This document shows, piece by piece, positions 38,157 through 50,587 of a stretch of DNA of 64,000 nt; within the stretch, counting starts at the first letter, position 1; every line of letters begins with the position of its first letter. Origin of the DNA: Solenopsis invicta. Lineage: Eukaryota; Arthropoda; Insecta; Hymenoptera; Formicidae. The notes under the pieces were generated by a model. That model saw only the letters and a program-made list of their open reading frames with translations, was not told the DNA's origin and did no database searches. The stretch is from the NCBI RefSeq assembly GCF_016802725.1, contig NC_052665.1, forward strand, positions 4,340,001-4,404,000. Reading direction: 5' to 3'. The position numbers and the translations under genes are program-made.

Positions 38157-38204
<48 letters not shown>
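38157..38204 (+). repeat. GA microsatellite
   Basis: Uninterrupted AG run of about 48 nt. Confidence 0.97.
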
Positions 38205-38206
<2 letters not shown>

Positions 38207-39463
38207 GGAAAAGGGCAGAGAATTGCGCCCCGGCAATTCTCGTAAAGTCCGATAGATCGTTCAATGGCAAACCGAGCGGAAAGGCGAAATCAACGTCAAC
38301 CCAATGTATTCAGTCGACAGGCACGTAGTCGCGTCAGTGCACCGATATCCATAAGCATAAACGGCTTCGATGTCGTCCTGCACACGTGCGGACTAGAGCT
38401 CTATATTATAAGAGTAGCGTAATCCTTTTATTTCAACGATGCCGACTACCGCGTATTCTTCGCTGCTTTCTCTTTTCAAACGTCATTACGGACCCAATTG
38501 ATCCCTCGTCCAATGAACGTTCAGGGGTTTCCACAATTATCAACATTAGAAAAGTCATCAACATTAGGGGGTTCAAAATGGCTATTTTTATAACACAGAG
38601 ATCTAGTGCGGGTACGTTCCGCGGCTGAGAAGCAGAGGAATGCGAGTCCGGAGAGTCAATTTTTGCGAAAGGAGGTGAAGATTCATGGAAACGTTTCCAA
38701 GGAGATAAAAAGAAATTCAGCCAGCTCGCGTGTAAAAGTAAAGCAGACCGCTCGTTTAAAGATGTTTTAAAGAGCCTTTCCGCGGAACTATATTACAACT
38801 ATGCTTTATCGTATATACTGCAGCGTTCGTTCAAGTCAGTCCAAGCAGTCAGACAATGAGCTTCAAGAAGCCACACTCCCTCGAGCTCCAATTGAATTTG
38901 ACTTGTTTTTTTCCGACTTCTGAGGCTCATTCCTCTCTCGGCGAGAAAGGCGAGAGCATCTCTTAAAGGCGAGAATTTCAGATATAATTTCTTCTGCCTC
39001 TCCTGTGCCGCGCAATTTAGGTCGCCTACACTTCGCCGCGTACTTCTCGCGGCGGAGTAAAACCAAGGAATTCTCCATTCCGTCGATCGTATCTTCCGCG
39101 CGAATGGAACGCGTTCCTCCACGCGCTGCGGTGGCGCAACACGTCCCCCCCGTGCGCGTGTCGTTTCGAGGCTGCACACTTGCAGCTCGAATGCATTCGC
39201 ATGTCGCATTCGGAATACGAGGGACCGTTGCAGCCGGCGTTCAAGATGTAAGAAGCGATCCCACTATTGTTACAGGTAGCGCCTGACGGAACTTACGCAT
39301 CTGTTTAATGTCGCGCCATTGTGGTCCTAAGAGGTGGCTGCGACATCGTACGCGCGACACTTTACCGCCTTATTGCAGTTGCAAGACACTGATTGCGAGA
39401 TATGGCTTGTTTAAAGTAGTCGCGAGAGAGCGCCCTTGAAAGGAGAGCACCTTCGAATATATA

Positions 39464-40017
39464 CAGGGTGATAAAAAGCGTCGAGATTCCTAAACGTACT
39501 AAAAATGATACATTTCCAGAAAAGTGCTTCCAACAAAAATTCCACGGTTTTGAGGAGGAGATACGAAGTGTGTAACAGTTTCTTTATAGCGTGAGCTTTT
39601 CATGGAGATATTAAAGTCATCGACATCAAGTTTAAATGTATTAAATGGACGTTTACGAGATGTTTCGTGTTTTGCCAAAATATTAAATACGACATCGGAA
39701 TAAAATATGAAATGTTTCGTAAATTATTGATTTTTTTTTACGATTTTACTTTGATACTTTTCACATGCAAAATAACGACAAAAGTATAATTGTATTAAAA
39801 AAAACATGTTAAATGGTCCCATTAAAAAATATATTAATGACATTTGCGACACAAACACACACATCTACTACATATTTTCTTACAGAAAATACATTACATG
39901 TCGTAAAAAATCTATTTCGCAAATTATACTTTCTTCTTAAAGCTGTAAAATTTTTATTTGAAATATCCCTTTTAATTTTTTGATTTCGATATATTTAACG
40001 ACTTTTTTCTGACCCCG
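39464..40017. mobile_element. Non-autonomous TIR transposon, CAGGGTGATAAAAA ends
   Basis: The left end CAGGGTGATAAAAAGCGTCG and the reverse complement of the right end CGGGGTCAGAAAAAAGTCG align at most positions. TA lies outside both ends (39462-39463, 40018-40019) within a longer TATATA context. The interior of about 554 bp is AT-rich with no transposase. The CAGGGTG-type terminus and TA target are typical of Tc1/mariner-like derivatives in insects. The ends have diverged, so it is not a recent insertion. Confidence 0.7.
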
Positions 40018-43000
40018 TATATATATGCGACACGCTAGAGCGCGGTGTATCCCGCGGGATTAAACATCCGGGAATCCGAGAATTAACCAAGAGATCTTGT
40101 AATCCTAGAAACGAGTGAGAAAATCTTAAAGTGAAGATATATTAAATATCAAATCTCTCGCGCGGAAATGGCGCATCCGTTACGGAGCGCAAAATTAAAT
40201 AGGTACGTGATGGAAGAGTGTCGTTTATATTTCATGATGAAAATGGAGTTGAACAACATTGAATATCGACAGTCCGACTGCGCACTGGAACATTTGATAA
40301 GTCAAATATCTTCGCGCGGAGAAAAAAAGATTCGTATTGACAAACGTCGTTACCGTCTTGTTTCCTCCGCTGACAGTTTTTTAAGTATAATAACGCTGCT
40401 AACGGCGCTGTTAAATTGAATTCGCGCTATACGCTTGTGTTTCCGAATGCGGGAAAGCTCGCAACCGCGGCAATCTGTATGCAAAAAGAGTCCATAATGA
40501 ACACCGGTTTGAATAAATCGATCGAAATATCGAAGCAGCGGAGTCGAGACCTAATCGTATGGCACGTAATTATCCTTGAAACGTGCTGACGGAAAACAAG
40601 CTCGATTTTAAGGATCCTCTCTCTCTGCTCTAATCATTGGAAACCAATTCGACGTAATGTGGGTCATTCCGCAAATTATTAATTATCATGGAATTCCCGT
40701 TTAACGAGCAATAGTGCAGCAGTATTGAAGCAACGTTAATACGAATAATAGTAATTCTCTCGTTTGGTTTATCGGCCGACGAACGTTCTATAAATCCATC
40801 AATGATGGAATTTGTCGCGTGATAAATGACACAGTAACCCTCAGAAGTCTGAGGTCTTCGTCCGGAGAGACGGCTCATGATGAATGACATCTTTTTATAC
40901 GCTCCGAACCGGAGTTTAAAGAAAATTTATCTGTCGAGAGACTCTTAAACCTCCGCTTTTTAGACAACCTGTATATCTCGCGATACAATTCTACACGTAA
41001 TTGTGAGCGACACGTTCCGCAGAAATAATCTCGTTTTCCATTCAATCAAGACGTGATTGTAAATACTGCTTCGAGTGAAAATTATGTAAAGCGCGTCGTC
41101 GCACGACGAGTGGTCGCCCGATGTACGCGCATAGTTAATTTCGCGATCATTAATTTTGATCGCTAGGTATCATCTAAATTTATCAAACCCGAACATTTAA
41201 CGACCGAAGGAATATTAAGCGAGATAAGAGCGCATCATTTGTCGTCCGATCCCAGTTACCTACCTCGAAGAGACGGCAATAGATTAAATTACTAGCGCGA
41301 CAGGTCGCCACGAGCGGTACGCTCGGGATTAAAAGTGATGTTGCCGCTGGTTTCGCGCTGAAGGCAGCGGCCCGTGAAGGATTAAGTGAGTCTCCGGGAG
41401 GACGGAGAGGAAGGGCGCGGGGAGGGGGTAAAATTGCGGCGATTATGAGACGTAATTCGTCTCATAATAAGACGCCATTGTTGAAGCAACCCCTGGGGTA
41501 GCCGCGTTACGTATGCATTAGCCGGGGCGAGTAGTTTGCATACGCAGGGCGGAGCAGCGCACCGACACGTGTGCGCGATCCATCGTTTTCCGTGACGTAA
41601 AGTGACCACACGCACATCCGTGCATATACACACACGCGCGCACACGCACGCAGGCACATAAAAAGACACACACGTTCCTTTACGATCCCGTCGTCGGGTA
41701 CAACGTACTTTGCACTTCGATTTCCCCGTCCTCCTCCCCGCGTACACGCACATATCGTTACACCTGGCGCGAAACAATGCGAGCTGAAAATGGAGACGAG
41801 TGGTTTTATAAAAAGGGTGCGCCTCACGGTCGTCGCGGGGACGCTGATATGCGGCGACAGGCAAGGGAGGAGGATACCTCCCGCCGCCGTAGTAATTATC
41901 ATGTCGCACGTGGCAACGAAACCACTCGTGGCAATATCGACTGCTCCGACGAGGAAGACTAAAGCGGTAACGTCCGAATTATTGACTAAGTACTTAAAAA
42001 TTACCAAGTTAATTAACGATAATTATTAAGAGATCGCGAAAGGGAACCGTCAATATGTACGCTATTAAAAGCAACATTCGTCGAACGGCACGCGGAAGAT
42101 AAAGCTCCCAACTCGACTCGCGACGTGGGTAATATACCGATGTCATTTATTGTTGTACGGTGTTATCGGTGGAAACGGCAACGGTCGTAACGGCGAAACG
42201 CACGGAGACAGTTCAAGACCGCGTTTGATATGATTTACTTTTCATTGCGCACCGCGAAATTGATATAAACTGTTCAGCGCAGCGAAAGGGCGCCGGATAA
42301 AAGTAAATAATTCATAGTACAACCTCTCCGATGACATGTGGGCTCAAACGTGATGTCGAGCGGTGTGGCCTCTAGCATAAGGGTGGTGATTTGTTCCGGC
42401 GCGTGATGCACTTTCGGTACGCTTCACACCCCAATAACTCGCTCGCCTGTAAATTTTTCCTCCTCAACGCGCGCGTACGCGACGCAACGCGGAATTTTAT
42501 CCGATATAAGCAATTTATGAGAACGGCGCTCCTCGTCTCCTGCATGGAAATTTGTCACCGACAAGCGGATTTTCAGGATGAAAAAAAGGGACTGCTCGTC
42601 GTCGCGAGAGTTCCGCAGCGAGGAGCTCTGAAATTATAAATTGGGAGACGTTTAAAACTGTGAGAGATATCGCGTCTCTCCGCCTCCTCGGAAGACGAGT
42701 CTTGAAAAATGCGTCTTCGCGCTCTATTTCGGTAAAAGCGAGCATCCATTGTACATTTCATATCCAAGAGTATCGCGCGACACAATTGCGATAGATGGTC
42801 GATGGATTCAATTTTGTCGCGTTCGCATCCGATATGCGTCTCCGCAAGTCGAATTTTCGCGTAATCTCTCGAGCTGTCAGTCTCGTATGTCTACGCGGAT
42901 AATTCTCTTCATCTGTCCGACCAAACTTTGTCCAACAACGGGGCTAACGCGATTTTAGTTCGCCGCGAGGCGTCGGGAGAAGGAAACCTTGAATAAATTT

Positions 43001-46000
43001 ATACACCACGAGAAGAAAAGGATCTTTCTCAGGTTTCTCTGCATAACGTATAATTTTCTCTGACCGAGTGTGTTGTTTGCGGGTTGAAGCAAATAAGAAC
43101 ATCGACTCCCCATACGCTCGTCATTAAGGTCTCTTCGCGAGACATTCTTGTCGCGGTACATGCTTGTCCGTGTCTAATTACATTTGTGTAACAGTCCTTT
43201 GCGTCCGCAGACGCTGACTAATGTGGAAAATGTTTCAAGCATTTGTATATGCGGAGCATACTCGTAACTTGCTTTCATTTTTTTACAACAGATTTAAATT
43301 ACATTTTTATAAATTCAATATTCTAGAATAATAATGCAAATTGGACAAATCGAAAAATTTCAAACTGTTTAATTTATCATTCTAATTGCCTTTTAGCAAG
43401 AAATAATTTAACAGTGACGCTATGTGCTTTGAAAAATTTTAGAAAGCTATAAGTTTGTGATAGAGTCCCGAGCGCAATTCCATTCGATAATCACGCAATG
43501 ATGGTGATAAGATTCCGGTGATGGTGAAAGGGCGGTAATCGCTACGATATGGGACGAAAGGGACAGTTGCTGCTAAGCGGTCTCAAAAAGCTGTCTCACC
43601 GTCAGTATTAATCGCGAAATCGTGATTGATGGGTCGAGAAAAGATGGCCAACAGATTTCGTGAGAAAAATCACAGCCTCGCTGTCAATGTGTCGACCATG
43701 TTCGAAATCAGTGATTGATGGGATTTCAAAATACGAATTTAGAAAATTGTCCGTGACGCACTATATAAGTAGATTTGATTGCATTCTATTGCCACTTAGT
43801 TAACAACGTCGATAATATCTAAATAAGATGTTCATCCGCAAGTGTTCTTACCTTCACAGACATCAGTTTCAAAATTGAAACAATAAACGTTAAAAAAGAG
43901 AGAAAGAGATTGTAATTTTAGTAACATGAATTCCTTTCGTAATAAAGGGAGAAATAAGCACTGATTTTACAAATTGATTCTTAATGTATTACGAAAATAC
44001 AGTTACGTACATTAAAACCAAAAATTTAGAAGAATTGCAACGGAAACGTGATACAAAAGACCTAATTTTCTTTAAAGTTTACAGTTGCGAGTTTGCTCTC
44101 AATACGAGGTAACTGTATCTGTAGCTTACGTTCTTCCTCTCCTCTTCCATGTTGGCTATCTCTTACGCGCAAGTAACTCTAAACAGTAAAGTCAATAGCT
44201 CGAAATTTACCGCCAGTCCTCTCTCTCTACACTCGGAGCGAACATGAACACGTTCAAAAGTTCTCGAGACGCTCGCAAGGCGTACCGCAAAGTTCACCCT
44301 CGGGCAAAAACATTTTGAATTTCGCTGCCCGTTCCTTCCGTGTCGTCACGTCCCCTTTTTTTCAAGATCTACTGTCTTCTGCACGGTTTAGAGGCGATAA
44401 AACGCACGACTTTCCTCGCGATGAAGCGTTTCACCCCGTTACGTGATGTCGAGCAAGAAGTCTGGCTGACATGACCATACAGCATGTCTTCAAAGAAGTA
44501 ATAATTGCGGGCCACTGGTTCACAAACTTATCCACCTTCTCTCCCACGCGCTCATCGTATTAACGTATGCTCATACTTTGCGAATGACCTCACGCGAAAT
44601 ATATTTCAATTCTGCTGCTGCGTCGATATTTCTAACATATTTCTACACCGAAGATCTACTCCATTCTTGTGAAATTGTTTATTGTCACGCCCAAGATTTT
44701 ATTCAATTTCACAACGCGCGAAACTCTACTTGCAAATAATTGAATAGAAAAAACTGTGTTCGACGTCAAAAGAAAAATACGGAGAAATGGACAGTAACGT
44801 TGTTTAGAATAAAATCTGTGTTTCGCTACGTTCGTATCGAACGTACACATATAATCGTATATATGATAAAAATAACACGACGCTTTATTGAAACAATTTC
44901 GATTTCAGCCGTGCGTCGCACGAAAAGAAAAATAGTTTTTCACGTATGAAATGCGCGCTCATATTATCGCTAACAATAATTTATATAGGAAAAGAAATAT
45001 TGTTCCCTTATTTTACGTTAGCTACAACGTCGTTGTAAATCACGTAATTTTATCATTTACATTGTTTTTAATTTTCCTATTTATTTTTTAATTATTACTT
45101 ATTTTATTCAGAAAGAATAAAACACATTCGAATCACATTAAAAATATGATTGAAATATTATGACGTTCTTTTGAAAATGAAACTGTCTGAATAACTGTTC
45201 ACTTCATCAATATTCAATATTACTTTACTTTGTTCCCTAATGGACCGATTTCGTAACGAACAGATTGTTAACTATCGATTGGAAACATTCGACAGTAACA
45301 AACCGTCATTCGTGCGGATTGCAAGTTCTAACGTATTTTATATGATACGATTTGAACGACGGCCACCTGCCCAGGGATCACGAAATTGGCATAATTACAT
45401 CTGCATTCAAGAGAGAAGAAGCTTTATAGATTCTTTGTAGGGAGGCGAGAACATCTATCTCATCTTCCTTTGTAATTTTTTGCTTCCGAACGAAAGGAGC
45501 GAAACAAAGCTGCGTCCGCGCTCTGAAAAGCCTCTCGCGGTTTTTCCCACCCGCTTTTCTTTTACGACGTCAGAACGGTCGATGAGGACCTTTCAGATAG
45601 AATGAGATTTCTTCGACGTGGAAAAAAGCGGCGAATTTAGGCGACAATATATATCGGTAATATATTACATCTTCTCTCGCTTGACCTCAGCAATCGACTC
45701 GCTGACTTCCCTCTTATGCTTATTACGATCGAGAATAATTGCATCATTTATATCGGTCGCAAAAATTACGGAACGTTTCTGCAAACGGCTGCAAAAACTA
45801 AAAATTTTGAGTTGGAATATATCTTTCTTCGTATAAATGTATCATTGAAAATTCCCTCTCTGGATTTTCACGTGCCATTCTGTTTATAAAAAAAAGAAGA
45901 AAGAAAAAAAAGAAAAATCTTACAAAAACGATTTTGACTCTAATCCTTATCTGAAAGAATTACCACATCTGTTTAAAACGAGCGGGATACGGACGTAATC

Positions 46001-49000
46001 CGGAGAGGGCCGGTTTTACATCGAGTAAATTACGTAAATTAATTCTCCCTCAGTTTGTGTCAGCGATACAGATTTGGTACGTGCAAATAATTAGCGCGAA
46101 AAACTTTAGGGACAAGTGGTCCCGGAAAACCCAGATATATTTAAAGCAGCCCCGCCGGGGCTTCGTTACAAGGTTCGTATAATATCGTACGATTCGTCTC
46201 CATTATACGTGTACGTGGTCGAGCGACGGCGACGGATGAAAAAAGATTACCTGTGTTATATCGCGTACGTCCGCAGCTACAGATAAAGTCGGCGCGTGCA
46301 AATGGTCATACACGTGATACGCGCGTCCGCACGCGCTGCGTGAAACAAAGCTACAATTTACCAACCGCATTTCCACCTCGTTCCTCGTATATCACATTGC
46401 CGCGATGCACACGCGAATTTCTACGTACGAATGTGAAAGTCACGCGTGGAAGATTATTAGCGTGTCTCAGTTTCTCGCCGAATTAAATGTCGGATCTATG
46501 CATAATGCACAACGCGATTATTTTTGATGCAACATTTCTGCCTTACCGAACGCCAACGAAAATTCCCCCGTCATCGATCGTACGCCGTTCGATATTCGTA
46601 CACACCCGAAATAGAAGTGAACCTTGACACAAGAAACCGAATTTTGAAACAATAGTTGGAAGAGAACCAAATGAGGCTGGCCAATGCTTTCGATATGTAG
46701 TGTCTTCTCCATTATATTTCCTAAAAGGATGGGAGAAATTACAAGAGAGAAACTTACGTAGAAGCCAAGAGGTGTATCAAAGCACCGTATGAAACCTAAA
46801 CATAGTATGACGATATCAGATACGATAAAAGGGATTCGAGAGAAGAAGGATACGAAAAATGTTTAAGCATCGTTATGATGGTCGGAAAAAGTCGATACTC
46901 GTTCTAGGAGCGGAGATTTGGGCTTTGCGCGAATTTCCGATTGCAGCACCGCACGTAGAGCTCTCGTACGTCATCCGAATCACCTGGGAACCCCCAATCT
47001 CTGACTAGAGTTGACAGGCGCACCGTCTCGTACGAGATTGGAAACACGAGGTGTCGTAACACACGTCCACGTCAGTCGGTGGAGCTCTCGTCGTTAAGGG
47101 ACTCAACTTCGCGCACGTTTTCCCCGAGTACTCTTAAGCCATTATGTCTGACAAGTTCCTTTTGTCACGAGCCAGCGGCCGACTTGAGGCCAAATCGAAA
47201 GATACAGAGCGTATCGCCGACGTTCATGCACCGACGCGTGTGATAACTCGCCTCCCGACGAGAGAGCGGTTGCATAAACAACGTTTCGTACATTTCTCTT
47301 GATTTCGAAATAGAAGATATTGATGCAGCTTGCATAATGGTAAACAGAAAATCCCTCCTCTGTACGTTACACGCAATCCTTTTGGCGTAAAACCCTAAAG
47401 CCCATAATAAAATTGTCTAAATAGTCTCGAGGGTTTAACAAAGAAAAACATTGATTTTAACATACCGAAAGAGAAGCAAACATTTTTAAGTCTGTAGAAT
47501 ATCTAAAAATATCATCCGAGAATTATGACGTTCGCAAATACAATTCACACAATAGGCTTGTGGAACAATAAATCCCACGGATAGGATCTAAATCCGCGCC
47601 TCTTGGTGAATTAAATCGGGGTGTCTAAATCGGTCGGCCGACCGCAGAGAAAATACACGGTGCTGCAAGGATCACTGAATAATTTTACGTCAGACATTCT
47701 GGAAATGAGCGACCTTTCTCGAAAATTATGGCAGAATTGTGAAACTTTGTTGTACATCGATACGCGGTAGCCGTATCTTTCACTCGCCGATGAGCGATAC
47801 TTCGAATGTGCAATCAAAACGAGATGTTATTCTTATTTGAAGTGCGCTATTATCGTCACGATCGCTGTGTGACAAGTTTATAATCATCGGTCACGAGTTA
47901 CGTAAATGTTCGATGCGAGGTCGGCTCATCTGATTCGAGGAGATATGATACCTCAAACAAGGAAGAAACACAAACCTTCGAAGTATCGCGCTTGCATTAA
48001 AACTGCAGCCTAGCAAATGTTTACCGATCGGATACGCAAATCACCCCTATATGCAAAGTATAAAATTCCAAAGTAACGAGAGAAATAAATATTTCCTCCG
48101 ACCTCGGACTGTCGTGAGAACTAGGTAAAACGGTGGTGATCAAAGACGTTGTTTACCAAGACGCGAACTGACACCGCGAAATAAGATAAAGTGCCAAAGT
48201 TCGCGTTCCATTTCCTTTTCTCTAACAAAAGGAAACTTTCTCTCTCTTGCATTGGTTGGCGCAAGACGCGCAACCCTCCCGGTGTCGATGCGTTTCTTCG
48301 GTGGCAGTACGGAAAGTCGAGCAAATCGGCTAACGTTAAAGTGATTATTGCGAGCATTTGTTAAACCACTTAAAACATTAACATTGCTATGGAAGGGAAA
48401 CTTTTGACGTAACAATTGCCGTTTAAAGAGATAATATTGGCCCATAGTGCGAGAGATAGGGGAGGTTTACCTAATGTTTGTGTAGTTAACTTGATTGTTG
48501 CAGTTAAGGATTATTTCCGAAACATCTTAAGGCATTATCTGACACATTTCATTTAAAGTAAATAGAATGTCACGTATGGCAAAACTTTCCGCAGCTAGGC
48601 AGAGATTTACGTTGTCTTTCTTGCGGTGTAATTTTATAATTATATTAGCACAAGCGCACACGATAATCATAACATATTTGCCGTATTATCGAACGCTGCA
48701 ACAACTCTCTGGAATTATAACGATATTGTCGAGTTAGATACACAGCGAATTCATGAGAGAATCCCTCTCCCGGTGCAAGTTAACGATGTTGCGGGAGTTC
48801 TGACAGCGACGTGATCCGCGAACTATAAACTGCTGCAAGCTATGAGGAGTGGTTACACTTTTCCAGCAAGGAATAAACATCATTAAAGTTAATCTAGAGC
48901 ATGATCATCAGAAAATTCGATAGCGCGCTCTCCCATAATTTTCACTTTACGCACACATGTCGTCGCGTCTCTGCCGCTAGACTTCTAACAATACACGCCT

Positions 49001-49549
49001 CAAACTAAAATATTTACGAAATAGATGTTATCCCAAAATAGGTCGCCAGATTCTGCAATTAGATATCGGTCCGCATTCGATTGGAGAAAATATTAAGTTT
49101 TTCTTATTTCAACTGTGTATATGAGATTCTTTTTTTTTGTGTCTGCTATAAAAGAGCACTCGGCTTTTTCCGTTTCCGAGATACCAAGACCTTTTTCCTT
49201 TACTTTGTATAAAAGGACATTCAGTGTTCTTCAGATAAGACCCGTCCCATAGTATTTTATGCAAGAAACTGCTTAGTGTTTTTCGGTCCAGTTATCAAAC
49301 GTTTCATTTTCGTGTTCCGTGCGACAGCGTGCTATCTATTTCTTAGGTCAGTTGTTCAATTATTTTCCCTTTCCGGTGTAGTCTATTTTAGAAAATACTT
49401 GATATTTCTGTAGCAGCTATCTATTCTATTCTTATATTTCAATAAACGATACTTTTTCATTAAAATGTAATTTTGCGATCCACACGCCCGCATATAATTT
49501 CATTAATTTTTTTTTCAATAACTGTATCGGGATAAAAAGTTACATGATA
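40018..49549. other. Intron or intergenic stretch with no recognised gene
   Basis: No coding exon is recognised. Notable only for a CA/CG alternating patch (about 41625-41672), a 175-codon minus-strand open frame over a GC-rich patch (41382-41909) that looks compositional, small perfect palindromes (46148-46162, 47631-47644) and a repeated 11-12 nt motif GTGATTGATGGG (about 43622 and 43711). Confidence 0.6.
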
Positions 49550-49788
49550 CAGAGAAAATGATTTTTCATATTTAAAAGTTTAGTTAAAAATACAAAATTG
49601 AAGAGAATTTTGTTGGACCATCAAAATAATTATAAAGTTTGAACATAATAAGCAATATTGCAAAAAGTTTTGACATTCTAGCAACCCGTTTAAGTCCTAC
49701 ATAATTATTTTGATGGTCTAATAAAATTACTTTTAGACCTGTATCCAGCTAAATTCTTAGATATTTTAGCAAAATCGTCCGTTCCGTG
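49550..49788. mobile_element. MITE, family A, copy 2 (inverted relative to copy 1)
   Basis: About 239 bp with TA on both sides (49548-49549 and 49789-49790). The left end is CAGAGAAAATG; the right end is CGTTCCGTG. The interior is a foldback: GGACCATCAAAATAATTAT (about 49614-49632) faces ATAATTATTTTGATGGTC (about 49700-49718). Its reverse complement carries ATCTAAGAATTTAGCTGGAT, matching ATCTAAAAATTTAGCTAGAT of copy 1. No open frame of note. It sits about 195 bp from the next element. Confidence 0.7.
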
Positions 49789-49982
49789 TAATAAAAACGT
49801 GGAAAATATTCTATATTTAACAAACCCAAGATAACATAATGAAATATTCATGTAGTATGTATATCATTCTCGGACTTCATTTAGGATATTTCAGGATCAA
49901 TCTCCTTTAAAAGATTTGTCATTTGACCTTTGATATTTGAACACAAACTACAGCAGAAGTTAAGAATTGCGTTATCTTTTTA

Positions 49983-50585
49983 CACTGTAAAAAATTTAGT
50001 AAATTTACATATAATAGATGTGAAAATTACACGATTAGTTCCGTAAATATAAAAAAAATCATGTAATTTTTTAGAAATTGTGTAATTCCACAAAAAATAT
50101 AGATTTGCTTTTATTGAGTAAATATATCTTATTTTATACAGGAAATTACGTATACAACAGAATATTTAAATATTATATGTAATTATCTAAATTTTTGTAA
50201 GATTACGTAATGCAACAATGTTTCATATATCGCTGTGAAATTGTGTAATGCGATTAACGTTCACTATGCACCTGCATGAAAACCCTGCTTACTTAGTATC
50301 ACTAGGTGCAGGTACAGTAAGTAGTTATTCAATTGTTTACAACATGTATGATAGACAATATTTGAATATATAATATGTAATACAATTGCAAAATGTATTG
50401 ATCTCATCATTTCTATAACCTTCCACACGTGTTGTAAATTTACTTCTGCAATCTATTTAATTACAAATTACAAAATTAATGTTACCCTTATATATTACAA
50501 ATTTATAAATGCGTGGAAATTTACAAATATTTAGTAACTTTACACCCATTATAGTGTATAATTTTGAGAAAAAAATTTTACAGTG
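49983..50585. mobile_element. Non-autonomous TIR transposon, CACTGTAAAA ends
   Basis: The left end CACTGTAAAAAATTT and the reverse complement of the right end CACTGTAAAATTTTTTT share a perfect 10-bp start, with TA outside both (49981-49982, 50586-50587). Subterminal sequence also pairs: ATAATAGATGTGAAA on the left against ATAATGGGTGTAAAG read from the right. The 603-bp interior is AT-rich, with many short TTACA and TGTAA words, and encodes no transposase. Confidence 0.72.
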
Positions 50586-50587
50586 TA

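Larger units (their letters stand above)
31531..39463. other. Intron or intergenic stretch with no recognised gene
   Basis: AT-rich, especially 32340-32520 and 35330-35960. It holds the ~280 bp tandem duplication (33300-33995), a short GC-richer patch with several open frames (34930-35165), a perfect hairpin (37424-37453), a short direct repeat (36790-36855) and a GA array (38157-38204). The long open frames at 32753-33217 (-) and 38799-39209 (-) show no family features. Confidence 0.6.

Noticed and set aside
38799..39209. 136-codon open frame on the minus strand over a GC-richer patch
   Set aside because: No family match; the overlapping frames 38863-39177 (-) and 39005-39286 (+) are also open, so it is compositional.
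41382..41909. 175-codon open frame on the minus strand (Cys/Arg-rich)
   Set aside because: Cys and Val runs come from the CA/CG alternating patch; no family recognised and overlapping frames are equally open.
43840..43930. Four-codon start exon candidate (M-S-V-K then GTAAGA) on the minus strand
   Set aside because: Fits phase 0 but has a weaker donor and no promoter-like context; such short cases arise by chance.
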